A stretch of 64,000 nt of DNA from Dama dama (taxonomy: Eukaryota > Chordata > Mammalia > Artiodactyla > Cervidae): positions 2,418,001 through 2,482,000 of the forward strand of contig NW_026870888.1 in assembly GCF_033118175.1 (NCBI RefSeq), in the 5' to 3' direction. Numbering within the stretch: the stretch's first letter is position 1; every line of letters begins with the position of its first letter. Positions 26,491-40,400 of this stretch are shown one piece after another. Under the pieces are notes generated by a model that saw only the letters and a list, made by a program, of their open reading frames with translations, had not been told where the DNA came from and ran no database searches. Position numbers and translations under genes: made by a program.

Positions 26491-29400
26491 TTTTCATGCT
26501 CTAAATATTTTTCACATCTCTTCATGTGCTCCATATTTTTCACACCGTTTCATGGGCTTCATTTTTACAGCGTTTCATGCTCCTCATATTTTTCACACCG
26601 TTTCATGCTCTTCGTATTTTTCACACATTTTCATGCTCTTTGTATTTTTCAGACATTTTCATTCTCTTGGTAATTTTTCACACCTTTTTATGCTCTTCGT
26701 ATATTTCACACCTTTTCATGCTCTTCGTATTTTTCACACCTTTTCATGTTCCTCATATTTTGGAAACCGTTTCATGCTCCTCATATTTATCACACCGTTT
26801 CATACTCCGCATATTTTTCACACCTTTTCATGCTCATCGTATTTTTCAGACATTTTCATGCTCCTCGTATTGTTCACACCTTTTCATGCTCCTCGTATCT
26901 TTCACACCTTTTCATGCTCCTCGTATTTTTCACCCCTTTTCCTGCTCCTCGTATTTTTCACAGCATTTCATGCTTTCACATTTTTCACACCGTTTCATGC
27001 TCCTCGTATTTTTCACACCTTTTCATGCACTTTGTATTTTTCAAACCTTTTCATGCTCTTTGTATTTTTCACAACTTTTCATGCTTTTCATAATTTTTCA
27101 CACCTTTTCATTGTCTTCGTATATTTCACACCCATCATGCTCTTTGTATTTTTCACACCTTTTCAAGCTTTTCATACTTTTCAAACCATTTCATGCTCTT
27201 CATATTTTTCACATATTTTCATCCTCTTCATATTTTTCACAACTTTTCATGCTCTTCATATTTTTTACATATTTCATGCTCCTCATATTTTTCATACCAT
27301 TTCATGCTCCTCATATTTTTCACATCTTTTCATGCTCCTCATATTTTTGACACCTTTTAAAGGTCTTCATATTTTTCACACCGTTTCATGCTCTTTATAT
27401 TTTCACACCATTTCATGTTCCTCATATTTTTCAGACCTTTTCATGCTCCTACTATTTTTCCCACCTTTTCATGCTCCTTGTATTTTTAGCACATTTTCTT
27501 TCTCATCGTATTTTTCACACCTTTTCATGCTCCTCGTATTTTTCACACCTTTAATGCTCCTCGTATTTTTCACACCTTTACATGCTCTTCGTGTTTTTCA
27601 AACCTTTTAATGCTCTTCGAATTTTTCACACATTTGCATGCACTTCGTGTTTTCCACATTGTTTCATGCTGCTCATGTTTTTCACACCGTTTCTTGCTCT
27701 TCATATTTTTAACATCGTTTCATGCTCTTCATATTGTTCACACCTTTTCATCCTCCACGTACTTTTCAGACCTTTTCATGCTCCTCGTGTTTTTCAGAAC
27801 TTTTCATGCTCCTCGTATCTTTCACACCTTTTCATGCTCCTCGTATTTTTCACCCCTTTTCCTGCTCCTCGTATTTTTCACAGCATTTCATGCTTTCACA
27901 TTTTTCACACCGTTTCATGCTCCTCGTATTTTTCACACCTTTTCATGCTTTTCATAATTTTTCACATCTTTTCATTGTCTTCGTATATTTCACACCAGTC
28001 ATGCTCTTTGTATTTTGCACAACTTTTCATGGTCTTTATACTTTTCAAACCATTTCATGCTCTTCATATTTTTCACAACTTTTCATGCTCTTCATATTTT
28101 TTACATATTTCATGCTTCTCATATTTTTCATACCATTTCATGCTCCTCATGTTTTTCACATCTTTTCATACTCCTCATATTTTTGACACCTTTTAAAGGT
28201 CTTCATATTTTTCACACCGTTTCATGCTCTTTATATTTTCACACCGTTTCATGTTCCTCGTATTTTTCAGACCTTTTCATGCTCCTACTATTTTCCCCAC
28301 CTTTTCATGCTCCTCGTATTTTTAGCACATTTTCTTTCTCATCGTATTTTTCACACCTTTTCATGCTCCTCGTATTTTTCACACCTTTAATTCTCCGTAT
28401 TTTTCACACCTTTACATGCTCTTCGTATTTTTCAAACCTTTTCATGCTCTTCGAATTTTTCACACATTATCATGCACTTCGTGTTTTCCACATTTTTTCT
28501 TGCTGCTCGTGTTTTTCACACCGTTTCATGCTCTTCATATTTTTAACACCGTTTCATGCTCTTCATAATTTCACACTGTTTCATGCTCCTCATATTTTTC
28601 ACACCTTTTCATGCTTCTCATATTTTTAAGATCTTTATATGCTTCTCGTATTTTTCAGACATTTTCATGCTCCTAGTATTTTTCACACGTTTTCATGCAC
28701 CTCGTATTTTTCACACCTTTTCATGCTCTTTGTAGTTTTCACACCTTTTCATGTTCCTCATATTTTTCAGACCTTTTCATGCTCCTACTATTTTTCCCAC
28801 CTTTTCATGCTCCTCGTATTTTTAGCACATTTTCTTTCTCATTGCATTTTTCACACCTTTTCATGCTCCTCGTATTTTTCACACCTTTAATGCTCCTTGT
28901 ATTTTTCACACCTTTACATGCTCTTCGTATTTTTCAAACCTTTTCCTGCTCTTCGAATTTTTCACACATTTTCATGCACTTTGTAGTTTTCACACCTTTT
29001 CATGCTCCTCATATTTTTCAGACCTTTTCGTACTCCTCGTATTTGCAGACCTTTTCATACTCCTCGTGTTTTTGACACCTTTTCATGCTCCTCATATATT
29101 TCACAACTTTTCATGCTCTTCATATTATTGACATATTTTAATGCTCCTCATATTTTTCACATCTTTTCATGCTCCTCATATATTTGACACGTTTAAAAGG
29201 TCTTCATATTTTTCACACTGTTTCGTGATCTTCATATTTTCACACCATTTCATCCTCCTCAAATTTTTTACACCTTTTCATGCTCCTGTTTTTTTCACAC
29301 CTTTTCATGCTCCTCGTATTTTTCAGACCTTTTCATGCTCCTACTATTGTTCACACCTTTTCATGCTCCTTGTATTTTTCACACCTTTTCATGCTCTTCG

Positions 29401-30862
29401 TATTTTTCACACCTTTTCATGCTCCTCATATTTTTCACACCTTTTCATGCTCTTCATATTTTTCCCACCTTGTCATGCCAGTCGTATTTTTTAGAACTTT
29501 TCATGGTCCTGGTATATTTCAGAGCTTTTCGTGCTCCTCGGATTTTTCACATCTTTTCATGCTCCTCGTATTTTACAAACCTTTTCATGCTCCTTGTATT
29601 GTTCCCACCTTTCATGCTCTTCGTGTTTTTCAAACCTTTTCATGCTCTTCGAATTTTTATACATTTTCATGCTCTTCGAGTTTTTCACACATTTTCATGC
29701 TCTTCGTGTTTTTTACACTTTTTCATGCTCCTCATATATTTCACACCTTTTCATGCTCCTCATATTTTTCACACCTTTTCATGCTCCTCGTATTTTTCTG
29801 ACCTTTACATGATCCTCATATTTTATAGACCTTTTCATGCTCCTCGTATTTTTCAGATCTTTTCATGGTCCTCGTATTTTCAGACCTTTTCGTGCTCCTC
29901 CTATTTTTCACACCTTTTCATGCTCCTCATATATTTCACAACTTTTCATGCTCTTCATATTTTTGACACATTTTCATGCTCCTCCTATTTTTCTTACCGT
30001 TTCATGCTCCTCATATTTTTCACATCTTTTCATGGTCCTCATATTTCTGACACGTTTTAAAGGTCTTCATGTTTTTCACACCGTTTCATGCTCTTTATAT
30101 TTTCACGCAGTTTCATGCTCCTCACATTTTTTAGACTGTTTCACGCTCCTCATATTTTTAGACCTTTATATGCTCCTCGTATTTTTCACACCTTTTCATG
30201 CTCCTCGTATTTTACAGAGCTTTTCATGCTCCTTGTTTTTCTCACACCTTTTAATGCTCTACGTATTTTTCACAACTTTTCATGGTCCTCGTATTTTTCA
30301 GACCTTTTCATGCTCCTACTATTTTTCACACCTTTTCATGCTCCTCGTAATTTTCACACCTTTAATGCTCCTCGTATTTTTCACACCTTTACATGCTCTT
30401 CGTATTTTGCAAACCTTTTCATGCTCTTCGAATTTTTCACACATTTACATGCACTTCGTGCTTTCCACAACTTTTCATGCTGCTCGTGTTTTTCACACCA
30501 TTTCATGCTCTTCATATTTTTCAGACCGTTTCATGCTCCTCAAATTTTTCACACCTTTCCATGCTCCTCGTATTTTTCGTACCTTTTCATGCTCCTGTAT
30601 TTTTCACACTGTTTCATGCTTTTCATGTTTTTCACACCTATTCATGCTCCTCGTGTTTTTCACAACTTTTCATGCTCCTCTTATTTTTCACACCTTTTCA
30701 TGCTCCTCGTATTTTTCACACCTTTTCATGCTCCTTATATTTTTCACACCTTTTCATGCTCCTCGTATTTTTCACAACTTTTCATGCTCTTCATGTTTTT
30801 CCACACCGTTTCATGCTCCTCTATATTTCAGACCGTTTCATGCTCCTCATATTCTTTACACC
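26491..30862 (+). repeat. Family A satellite domain, right block
   Basis: Family A units return for 4.4 kb. The left part resembles 6.4-7.3 kb and contains two related stretches 836-920 bp apart: the CGTATCTTTCACACC unit at 26,893 and 27,813, and the CACCCCTTTTCCTGCTCC unit that follows each. The right part from about 29.37 kb is the second copy of the boundary-spanning duplication. No gene is present. Confidence 0.9.
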
Positions 30863-31095
30863 TTTTGAAGCTCTTCATTTTTTTTACACATTTTCAGGCT
30901 CTTCATGTTTTTCAACACCGTTTCCTGCTCCTCCCATTTTTCAGACCGTTTCATGCTCCTCATATTTTTGACACCTTTTGAGCTCTTCATATTTTTCACA
31001 CCTTTTCATGCTACTCCTATTTTGCAGACCGTTTCATGCTTCTCATTTTTTGACACCTTTTGAAGCTCTTCATATTTTTCAACACCATTTCATGC
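29370..31095 (+). repeat. 5.5-kb-offset duplication across the A/B boundary, right copy
   Basis: This is the partner of 23,880-25,600. It carries the same A-type variant order, the same boundary motif and the start of the B domain, with one 113-bp B repeat more than the left copy. Confidence 0.8.
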
Positions 31096-31559
31096 TCCTC
31101 CTATTTTGCAGACTGTTTCATTCTCCTCATATTTTTCAGACCGTTTCATGCTCCTCATATTTTTGAAACCTTTTGAAGCTCTTCACGTTTTTCAACACCG
31201 TTTCATGCTCCTCCTATTTTTCAGAGTGTTTCATGCTCCTCCTATTTTTCAGAGCGTTTCATGCTCCTCCTATTTTTCAGACCAATTTATGCTCCTCTAT
31301 TTATCAGACCGTTTCATGTTCCTCATTTTTGACATTCTTTGAAGCTCTTCATATTTTCACACCTTTTCGTGCTCTTCATGTTTTTCAACACCCTTTCATG
31401 CTCCTCATATTTTACAGATCGTATCGTTGTCCTCATGTTCTTAACACCTTTTGAAGCTCTTCATATTTGTCACACCTTTTCATGCTCTTCAAGTTTTTCA
31501 ACACCGTTTCATGCTCATGATATTTTTCAGACAGTTTCATGCTCCTCATATTTTTGACA

Positions 31560-34500
31560 CCTTTTGAAGCTCTTCATATTTTTCACAGCTTTTCATGCTC
31601 TTCATGTTTTTCAACACCGTTTCATGCTCCTCCTATTTTACAGACCGTTTCATGCTCCTCATATTTTTGACAACTTTTGAAGCTCTTCATGTTTTTGAAC
31701 ACCATTTCATGCTACTACTATTTTGCAGACCGTTTCAAGCTCCTCATATTTTTCAGACCGTTTCATCCTCCTCAAATTTTTGACACCTTTTGAAGCTCTT
31801 CACGTTTTTCAACACCGTTTCATGCTCCTCCTATTTTTCAGAGCGTTTCATGCTCCTCCTATTTTTCAGACCGTTTCATGCTCCTCCTATTTTTCAGACA
31901 GTTTTGTGCTCCTCATATTTTTCAGACCGTTTCATGCTCCTCGTATAATTGAAACCTTTTGAAGCTCTTCATATTTTACACACCTCTTAGGCCCTTCATG
32001 TTTTTCAACACAATTTCATGCTCCTCCTATTTTTCAGACTGTTTCATGCTCCTCCTATTTTTCAGACCATTTCATGCTCCTCCTATATTTAAAACCGTTT
32101 CATCCTCCTCATATTTTTGACACCTTTTGAAGCTCTTCATATTATTCACACCTTTTCAGGCTCTTTATGTTCTCAACACCTTTTCATGCTCCTCCTATTT
32201 TTCAGACCGTTTCTTGCTCCTCATATTTTTGACACATTTTGAAGCTCTTCATATTTCTCACACCTTTTCATGCTCTTCATGTTTTCAACACCGTTTCATG
32301 CTCCTCCTATTTTTCTGACCGTTTCTTTCTCCTCATATTTTTGACACCTTTTGAAGCTCTTCATATTCTTCACACCTTTTCATGCTCTTTATGTTTTTCA
32401 ACACCTTTTCATGCTCCTCCTATTTTTCAAACAGTTTCGTGCTCCTCCTATTTTTCAGACCTTTTTGTGCTCCTCTTATTTTTCAGACAGTATCATGCTC
32501 CTCCTATTTTTCAGACTGTTTCATGCTCCTCTTATTTTTCAGACAGTATCGTGCTCTTCCTATTTTTGACAACTTTTGAAGCTCTTCATGTTTTTCACCA
32601 CGTTTCATGCTCCTCCTATTTTTCAAACCGTTTCATGTTCCTTCATATTTTTCAGACCGTTTCATGCTCCTCATAATTTTGACAACTTTTGAAGTTTTTC
32701 ATGTTTTTCACATCTTTTCAGGCTCTTCTTGTTTTTCAGCAATGCTTCAGGCTCCTCCTATTTTTCAGACCGTTTCATGCTCCTCATATTTTTGACACCT
32801 TTTGAAGCTCTTCTTATATTTCACAGCTTTTCAGGCTCTTCATCTTTTTCACATCGCTTCAGGCTCCTCCTATTTTTCAGACCGTTTCATGCTCCTCATA
32901 TTTTTGACACTTTTTGAAGCTCTTCATATTTTTCACACCTTTTCATGCTCTTCATGTTTTTCAACACCATTTCATGCTCCTCCTATTTTACAGACCGTTT
33001 CATGCTCCTCATATTTTTGACACTTTTTGAAGCTCTTCATATTTTTCACACCTTTTCATGCTCTTCATGTTTTTCAACACCGTTTCATGCTCCTCCTATT
33101 TTTCAGACCGTTTCATGCTCCTCATATTTTTGACACTTTTTGAAGCTCTTCATATTTTTCACACCTTTTCATGCTCTTCATGTTTTTCAACACCGTTTCA
33201 TGCTCCTCCTATTTTACAGACCGTTTCATGCTCCTCATATTTTTGACAACTTTTGAAGCTCTTCATGTTTCTGAACACCGTTTCATGCTACTACTATTTT
33301 GCAGACCGTTTCAAGCTCCTCATATTTTTCAGACCGTTTCATCCTCCTCAAATTTTTGACACCTTTTGAAGCTCTTCATGTTTTTCAAAACCGTTTAATG
33401 CTCCGCCTATTTACCAGACCGTTTCATGCTCCTCCTATTATCAGACAGTTTCATGCATCTCATATTTTGGACACTTTTTGAAGCTCTTCATATTTTTCAC
33501 AGCTTTTCAGTCTCTTCATGTTTTTCAACATAGTTTCATGCTCCTCCGATTTTCAGACCGTTTCATGCTCCACATATTTTTGACACCTTTTGAAGCTCTT
33601 CATATATTTCTCCACTGTTTCATGCTCCTCCTATTTTTCAGACCGTTTCATGCTCCTCCTATTTTTCAGACAGTTTCGTGCTCCTCATATTTTTCAGACC
33701 GTTTCATGCTCCTCGTATAATTGAAACCTTTTGAAGCTCTTCATATTTTACACACCTCTTAGGCCCTTCATGTTTTTCAACACAATTTCATGCTCCTCCT
33801 ATTTTTCAGACTGTTTCATGCTCCTCCTATTTTTCAGACCATTTCATGCTCCTCCTATATTTAAAACCGTTTCATCCTCCTCATATTTTTGACACCTTTT
33901 GAAGCTCTTCATATTATTCACACCTTTTCAGGCTCTTTATGTTCTCAACACCTTTTCATGCTCCTCCTATTTTTCAGACCGTTTCATGCTCCTCATATTT
34001 TTGACACATTTTGAAGCTCTTCATATTTCTCACACCTTTTCATGCTCTTCATGTTTTCAACACCGTTTCATGCTCCTCCTATTTTTCTGACCGTTTCTTT
34101 CTCCTCATATTTTTGACACCTTTTGAAGCTCTTCATATTCTTCACACCTTTTCATGCTCTTTATGTTTTTCAACACCGTTTCATGCTCCTCCTATTTTTC
34201 AAACAGTTTCGTGCTCCTCCTGTTTTTCAGACCGTTTTGTGCTCCTCTTATTTTTCAGACAGTATCATGTTCCTTCTATTTTTCAGACTGTTTCATGCTC
34301 CTCTTATTTTTCAGACAGTATCGTGCTCTTCCTATTTTTGACAACTTTTGAAGCTCTTCATGTTTTTCACCACGTTTCATGCTCCTCCTATTTTTCAAAC
34401 CGTTTCATGTTCCTTCATATTTTTCAGACCGTTTCATGCTCCTCATAATTTTGACAATTTTGAAGCTTTTCATGTTTTTCACATCTTTTCAGGCTCTTCT

Positions 34501-34712
34501 TTTTTTTCAGCAATGTTTCAGCCTCCTCCTATTTTTCAGACCGTTTCATGCTCCTCATATTATTGACACCTTTTGAAGCTCTTCTTATATTTCACAGCTT
34601 TTCAGGCTCTTCATCTTTTTCACATCGCTTCAGGCTCCTCCTATTTTTCAGAACATTTCATGCTGCTCATATTTTTGACACTTTTTGAAGCTCTTCATAT
34701 TTTTCACACCTT
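31560..34712 (+). repeat. 1.6/1.8-kb tandem duplication in family B
   Basis: Units from about 31,560 recur from about 33,136 at an offset of 1,576 bp. From about 31,900 onward the offset is 1,772 bp, as shown by the unusual CGTATAATTGAAACC unit at 31,942 and 33,714. About 196 bp (seven units, near 33,360-33,650) is extra in the right copy. Shared rare units include CAGACAGTATC and CACCACGTTTCATG. Confidence 0.82.
32912..33250 (+). repeat. Three near-identical 113-bp copies
   Basis: Three successive 113-bp higher-order repeats (about 32,912, 33,025 and 33,138) differ at only a few positions. Their B2 unit has CATGCTCTTCATG in place of the usual CAGG form. This is the most homogeneous small run of the basic 113-bp repeat I noticed. 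Confidence 0.85.
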
Positions 34713-37700
34713 TTCAGGCTCTTCATGTTTTTCACACCGCTTCATCTTTCTCCTATTTTTCAGACCGTTTCATGCTCCTCATATTTTTGACACCTTTTGA
34801 AGCTCTTCATATTTTCACACCTTTTCATGCTCTTCATGTTTTTCATTACAGCTTCATGCTCCTCCTATTTTTCAGACCGTTTCATGCTCCTCATATTTTT
34901 AACACCTTTTGAAGCTCTTCATATATTTCTCCACTGTTTCATGCTCCTCCTATTTTTCAGACCGTTTCATGCTCCTCCTATTTTTCAGACAGTTTCCTGC
35001 TCCACTTATTTTTCAGACAGTATCATGCTCCTCCTATTTTTCAGACTGTTTCATGCTCCTCTTATTTTTCAGACAGTATCGTGCTTCTCCTATTTTTGAC
35101 ACCTTTTGAAGCTCTTCATGTTTTTCACCACGTTTCATGCTCCTCCTATTTGTCAAACCGTTTCATGCTCTTTCATATTTTTCAGACCGTTTCATGCTCC
35201 TCATAATTTTGACACCTTTTGAAGCTCTTCATGTTTTTCAACACTGTTACATGCTCCTTCATATTTTTCAGACCGTTTCATGCTCCTCCTATTTTTGGCA
35301 GCTTTTGACGCTCTTCATATTTTTCACAATTTTCAGGCTCTTCATGTTTTTCAACACCGTTTCATGCTCCTCCTATATGGCAGACCGTTTCATGCTCCTC
35401 ATATGTATCAGACTGTTTCATGCTCCTCAAATTTTGGCCACCTTTTGAAGCTCTTCATATTTTTCATACCTCTTCATGCTCTTCATGTTTCTCAACACCG
35501 TTTCATGCTCCTCCTATTTTTCAGACCGTTTCATGCTCCTCATATTTCTGACACATTTTGAATCTCTTCAAGTTTTTCAACACCGTTTCATGCTCCTCCT
35601 ATTTTTCAGACCGTTTCATGCTCCTCATTATTTTGACACCTTTTGAAGCTCTTCATATATTTCACACCTTTTCATGTCTTCATGTATTTCAACATCGTAT
35701 CATGCTCCTCCTATTTTTCAGACCGTTTCATGCTCCTCATATTTTTGAAACCTTTTGAAGCTCTTCATATTTTTCACACCATGTCAGGCTCTTCATGTTT
35801 TTCAACGCCGCTTCATGCTCGTCCTATTTTTCAGACCATTTCGTCTTCCTCATATTTTTGACACCTTTTGAAGCTCTACATATTTTTCTCACCTTTTCAT
35901 GCTCTTCATGTTTTTCAACACAGTTTCATGCTACTTCTATTTTTCAGACCGTTTCATGCTCCTCATATTTTTGAAACCTTTTGAAGCTCTTCATATTTTT
36001 CACACCATGTCAGGCTCTTCATCTTTTTCAACAACGTTTCATGCTCCTCCTATTTTTCAGACAGTTTCGTGCTCCTCATATTTTTCTGACCATTTCATGC
36101 TCCTCATATTTTTGACACCTTTTGAAGCTCTTCAAGCTTTTCAACACCGTACATGCTCCTCCTATTTTGCAGACCATTTCATGCTCTTCATATTTTTCAG
36201 ACCGTTTCATACTCCTCATATTTTTAACACCTTTTGAAGCTCTTCATATTTTTCACTCCTTTTCATGCTCTTCATATTTTTCAACACCGTTTCATGCTCC
36301 CCTTATTTTTCACACCGTTTCAGGCTCCTCCTATTTTTCAGACCGATTCATGCTCCTCCTATTTTTCAGACTGTTTCATGCTCCTAATTTTTTTACTCGT
36401 TTTGAAGCTATTCATATTTTTCACACATATTCAGGCTCTTCATGTTTTTCAATACCGTTTCATGCTCCTCCTGTTTTCCAAACTGTTTCATGCTCCTCCT
36501 ATTTTACAGACTGTTTCATGCTCCTCATATTTTTGAAAACCTTTTGAAGCTCTTCATATTTTTCACACCTTTTCAGGCTCTTCATGTTTTTCAACACCGC
36601 TTCATGCTCCTCCAATTTATCAGACCGTTTCATCCTCCTAATTTTTTTGACACGCTTTGTAGCTTTTCATATTTTTCAAACCTTTTTATGCTCTTCATGT
36701 TTTTGAACACCGTTCATGCCCCTCCTATTTTTCAGAAGGTTTAATGCTCCTCATATTTTTGACACCTTTTGAAGCTCTTCATATTTTTCACAACTTTTCA
36801 GGTTCTTCATGTTTTTCAACACCACTTCATGCTCCTCCTACTTTTCAGAACGTTTCATGCTCCTCATGTTTTTCACAGCTTTTGAATCTATTCATATTTT
36901 TCACATCTTTTTAGGCTCTTCCTGTTTTTGAACACCATTTCATGCTCCTCCTATTTTTCAGAACGTTTCATTATCCTCATATTTTTGACACCTTATGAAG
37001 CTCTTCATATTTTTCACATCTCTTGAGGCTCTTCATGTTTTTCAACACCGCTTCATGCTCCTCCTATTTTTCATACCGTTTCATGCTCCTCATATTTTTG
37101 AGACCGTTTGAAGCTCTTCATATTGTTCACATCTTTTCAGGCTCTTCATGCTTTTAAACACCGTTTCATGCTCCTCCTATTTTTCAGACTGTTTCATGTT
37201 TCTCTTATTTTTGACACCTTTTGAAGTTCTTCATAATTTTCACACCTCTTCAGGGTCTTAATGTTTTTCAACACCGCTTCATGCTCCTCCTATTTTTAGA
37301 CCATTTCGTGCTCCTCATCTTTTTCACACATTATGAAGCTCTTCATATTTTTCACTCATTTTCAGGCTCTTCAAGTTTTTGAACCCCGTTTCATGCTCCT
37401 CTCATTTTTGACACCTTTTCAAGCTCTTCATATTTTTAATACCTTTTGAAGTTCTTCATATTTTTCACACCTTTTCAGAGTCTATATGTTTTTGAACACC
37501 GTTTCATGCTCCTCCTATTTTTGAGACTGTTTCATGCTCCTCATATTTTTGACACCTTTTGAAGCTCTTCTTATTTTTCACACTTTCCAGGATCTTCATG
37601 TTTTTGAACACCGCTTCAAGTTCCTCCTATTTTTCAGACTGTTTCATGCTCCTCATAATTTTCACACCTTTTGAAATTCTTAATATTTTTCACACCTTTT

Positions 37701-39870
37701 CAGGCTCTTCATATTTTTGTACACCACTTCATGCTCCTCCTATTTTTCAGACCCTTTCTTGCTCCTCATATTTTTCACACCTTTTCAAGGTCTTCATATT
37801 TTTCACACCTTTTCAGCCTTTTTATGTTTTTGAACACCGATTCAAGCTCCTCATATTTTTCACACCGTTTCATGCTCGTCATGTTTTTCAAACCTTTTGA
37901 AGCTCTTCATATTTTCAACAACTTTTCAGGCTCTTCGTTTTTTTGAACACCGTTCCATGCTCCTCCTATTTTTCACACGGTTTCATGCTCCTCATGTTTT
38001 TTACTCGTTTTGAATCTCTTCATATTTTCAGACATTTTCAGGCTCTTCAGGTTTTTCAACAACGCTTCATGCTCCTCCTATTTTTCAGACCGTTTCATGC
38101 TCCTCATATTTTTGACACATTTTGAAGCTCTTCATATATTTCACACCTTATCAGGATCTTCATGTTTTTGAACACCGCTTCATGCTCCTCCAATTTTTCA
38201 GATCGTTTCATGCTCCTCATTTTTTTGACCGCTTTTGAAGCTCTTCATATTTTTCACACCTTTTCAGGCTCTTCATGTTTTTCAACACGACTTCATGCTC
38301 CTCCTATTTTTCAGACCGTTTAATGCTCCTCATATTTTTGACACCTTTGGAAGCTCTTCATATATTTCACACCTTTTCAGGCTCTTCATGTTTTTCAACA
38401 CCACTTCATGCTCCTCTTTTTTTTCAGACCGTTACATGCTCTTCTCATTTTTGACACGGTTTGAAGCTCTTCATATTTTTCACACATTTTCATGCTCTTC
38501 ATCTTTTCAAAACCATTTCATGCTCATCCTATTTTTAAGGGTGTTTCATGCTCCACATATTTTTGACACCTTTTTGTGCTCTTCATATTTTTTACACATT
38601 TGCAGGCCTTCATCCTTTTCTAAACCGCTTCATGCTCCTCTTATTTTTCAGACGGTTTCATGCTCCTTATCTTTTCGACACCTTTTGAAGCTCTTCATAT
38701 ATTTGACACCTTTTCAGGTTCTTCATGTTTTTGACGAACACTTCATCCTCCTCCTATTTTTCAGACCGTTTCAACCTCCTCATATTTTTGACACCTTTTT
38801 AAGCTCTTCATATTTTTTACACCTTTTAAGGCTCTTCATGTTTTTCAAAACCGTTTCATGCTCTCCTATTTTACAGACCGTTTCATGCTTCTCATATTTT
38901 TGACACGTTTTGAAGCTCTTCACATTTTTCACAACTTTCATGCTCTTCATCTTTTTCAAAACAGTTACATGCTCCTCCTAATTTTCAGACTGCTTTATAC
39001 TCCTCATATGTTTGACGCCTTTTGAAGCTCTTCATATTTCTCACACCTTTTCAGGCTCTTCATGTTTTTCAACACCGCTTCATGCTCCTTCTATTTTTCA
39101 GACCGTTTCATGCTCCTCGTATTTTTGAAACCTTTTGAAGCTCTTCATATTTTTCACACCTTTTCAGGCTATTCATGTTTTTGAACACCGCTTCATGCTC
39201 CTCCTATTTTTGAGATGTTTCATGCTCCTCATATTTTTGACAGCTTTTGAAGCTCTTCATATTTTTCACATCTTTTCAGGCTCTTCATGTTTTTGAACAC
39301 CGTTTCATGCTCCTCATATTTTTGTGACCTTTTGAAGCGATCATCCTTTTCACACCTTTTCATGCTCTTCATGTTTTTCAACACCACTTGGTGCTCCTCC
39401 TATTTTTCAGACCGTTTCATGCTCCTCATATATTTGACACCTTTTGAAGTTCTTCATATTTTTCACACCTTTTCAGGCTCTTCATGTTTTTGAACACCAT
39501 TTCATGCTGCTCCTATTTTTCATACCATTTCATACTCCTCATATTTTTGACACCTTTTGAAGCTCTTCATATTTCTTACACCTTTTCAGGCTCTTCATGA
39601 TTTTGAACACCGCTTCATGCTCCTTCTATTTTTCAGACCGTTTCATGCTCCTCATATATTTGACACCTTTTGAAGCTCTTCATATTTTTCACACCTTTTC
39701 AGGCTCTTCATGGTTTTGAAGAACACTTCATGCTTCTCCTATTTTTCAGACCGTTTCATGCTCCTCATATTTTTGACACGTTTTGAGGCTTTTCATATTT
39801 TTCACAAATTTTCAGGCTCTTCATGTTTTTGAATACCGTTTCATGCTCCTCCTATTTTTCAGACCGTTTC
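34713..39870 (+). repeat. Degenerate family B stretch
   Basis: Family B units occur with frequent single-base changes and missing units, and I see no long exact duplication. B2 units switch between the CAACACC and GAACACC endings along the stretch, with GAACACC becoming commoner after about 36.6 kb. Nothing gene-like was found. Confidence 0.82.
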
Positions 39871-40400
39871 ATGCTCCTCATGTTTTTCACACCTTTTGAA
39901 GCTCCTCATATATTTCACACCTTTTGAAGCTCTTCATGTTTTTCACACCTTTTGAAGCTCTTCATATGTTTCACACCTTTTCAGGCTCTTCATATTTTTC
40001 AACACCGGTTCATGCTCCTCCTATTTTTCTGACTGTTTCTTTCTCCTCTCATTTTTGACACCTTTTGAAGCTCTTCATGTTTTTCAGACCTTTTGAAGCT
40101 CTTCATATTTTTCACACCTTTTCAGGCTCTTCATGTTTTTCAACACCGCTTCATGCTCCTCCTATTTTTCAGTCCATTTCATGTTCCTCATATTTTTGAC
40201 ACCTTTTGAAGCTCTTCATGTTTTTCACATCTTTTCAGGCTCTTCATGTTTTTCTACACCGCTTAATGCTCCTCCTATTTTTCAGACCGTTTCATGATCC
40301 TCAAGTTTTTGACACCTTTGAAGCTCTACATATTATTCACCACTTTTCAGGCTCTTCAACTTTTTGAACACCGTTTCATGCTCCTCCTATTATTCAGACA
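39870..40400 (+). repeat. Dispersed family B segment, copy 1 of 3
   Basis: An unusual order of three consecutive TTTTGAAGCTC units (near 39,895-39,975) is followed by a CTGACTGTTTCTTTCTCC unit and a TCAACTTTTTGAACACC unit. The first part recurs near 44,940-45,100 (offset about 5,044 bp). The later part recurs near 45,490-45,870 (offset about 5,465 bp). Confidence 0.75.

Noticed and set aside
32912..33250. Coding minisatellite (zinc-finger or collagen-like)
   Set aside because: A period of 113 or 28 bp is not a multiple of three, so tandem units cannot keep one frame, unlike coding repeats.
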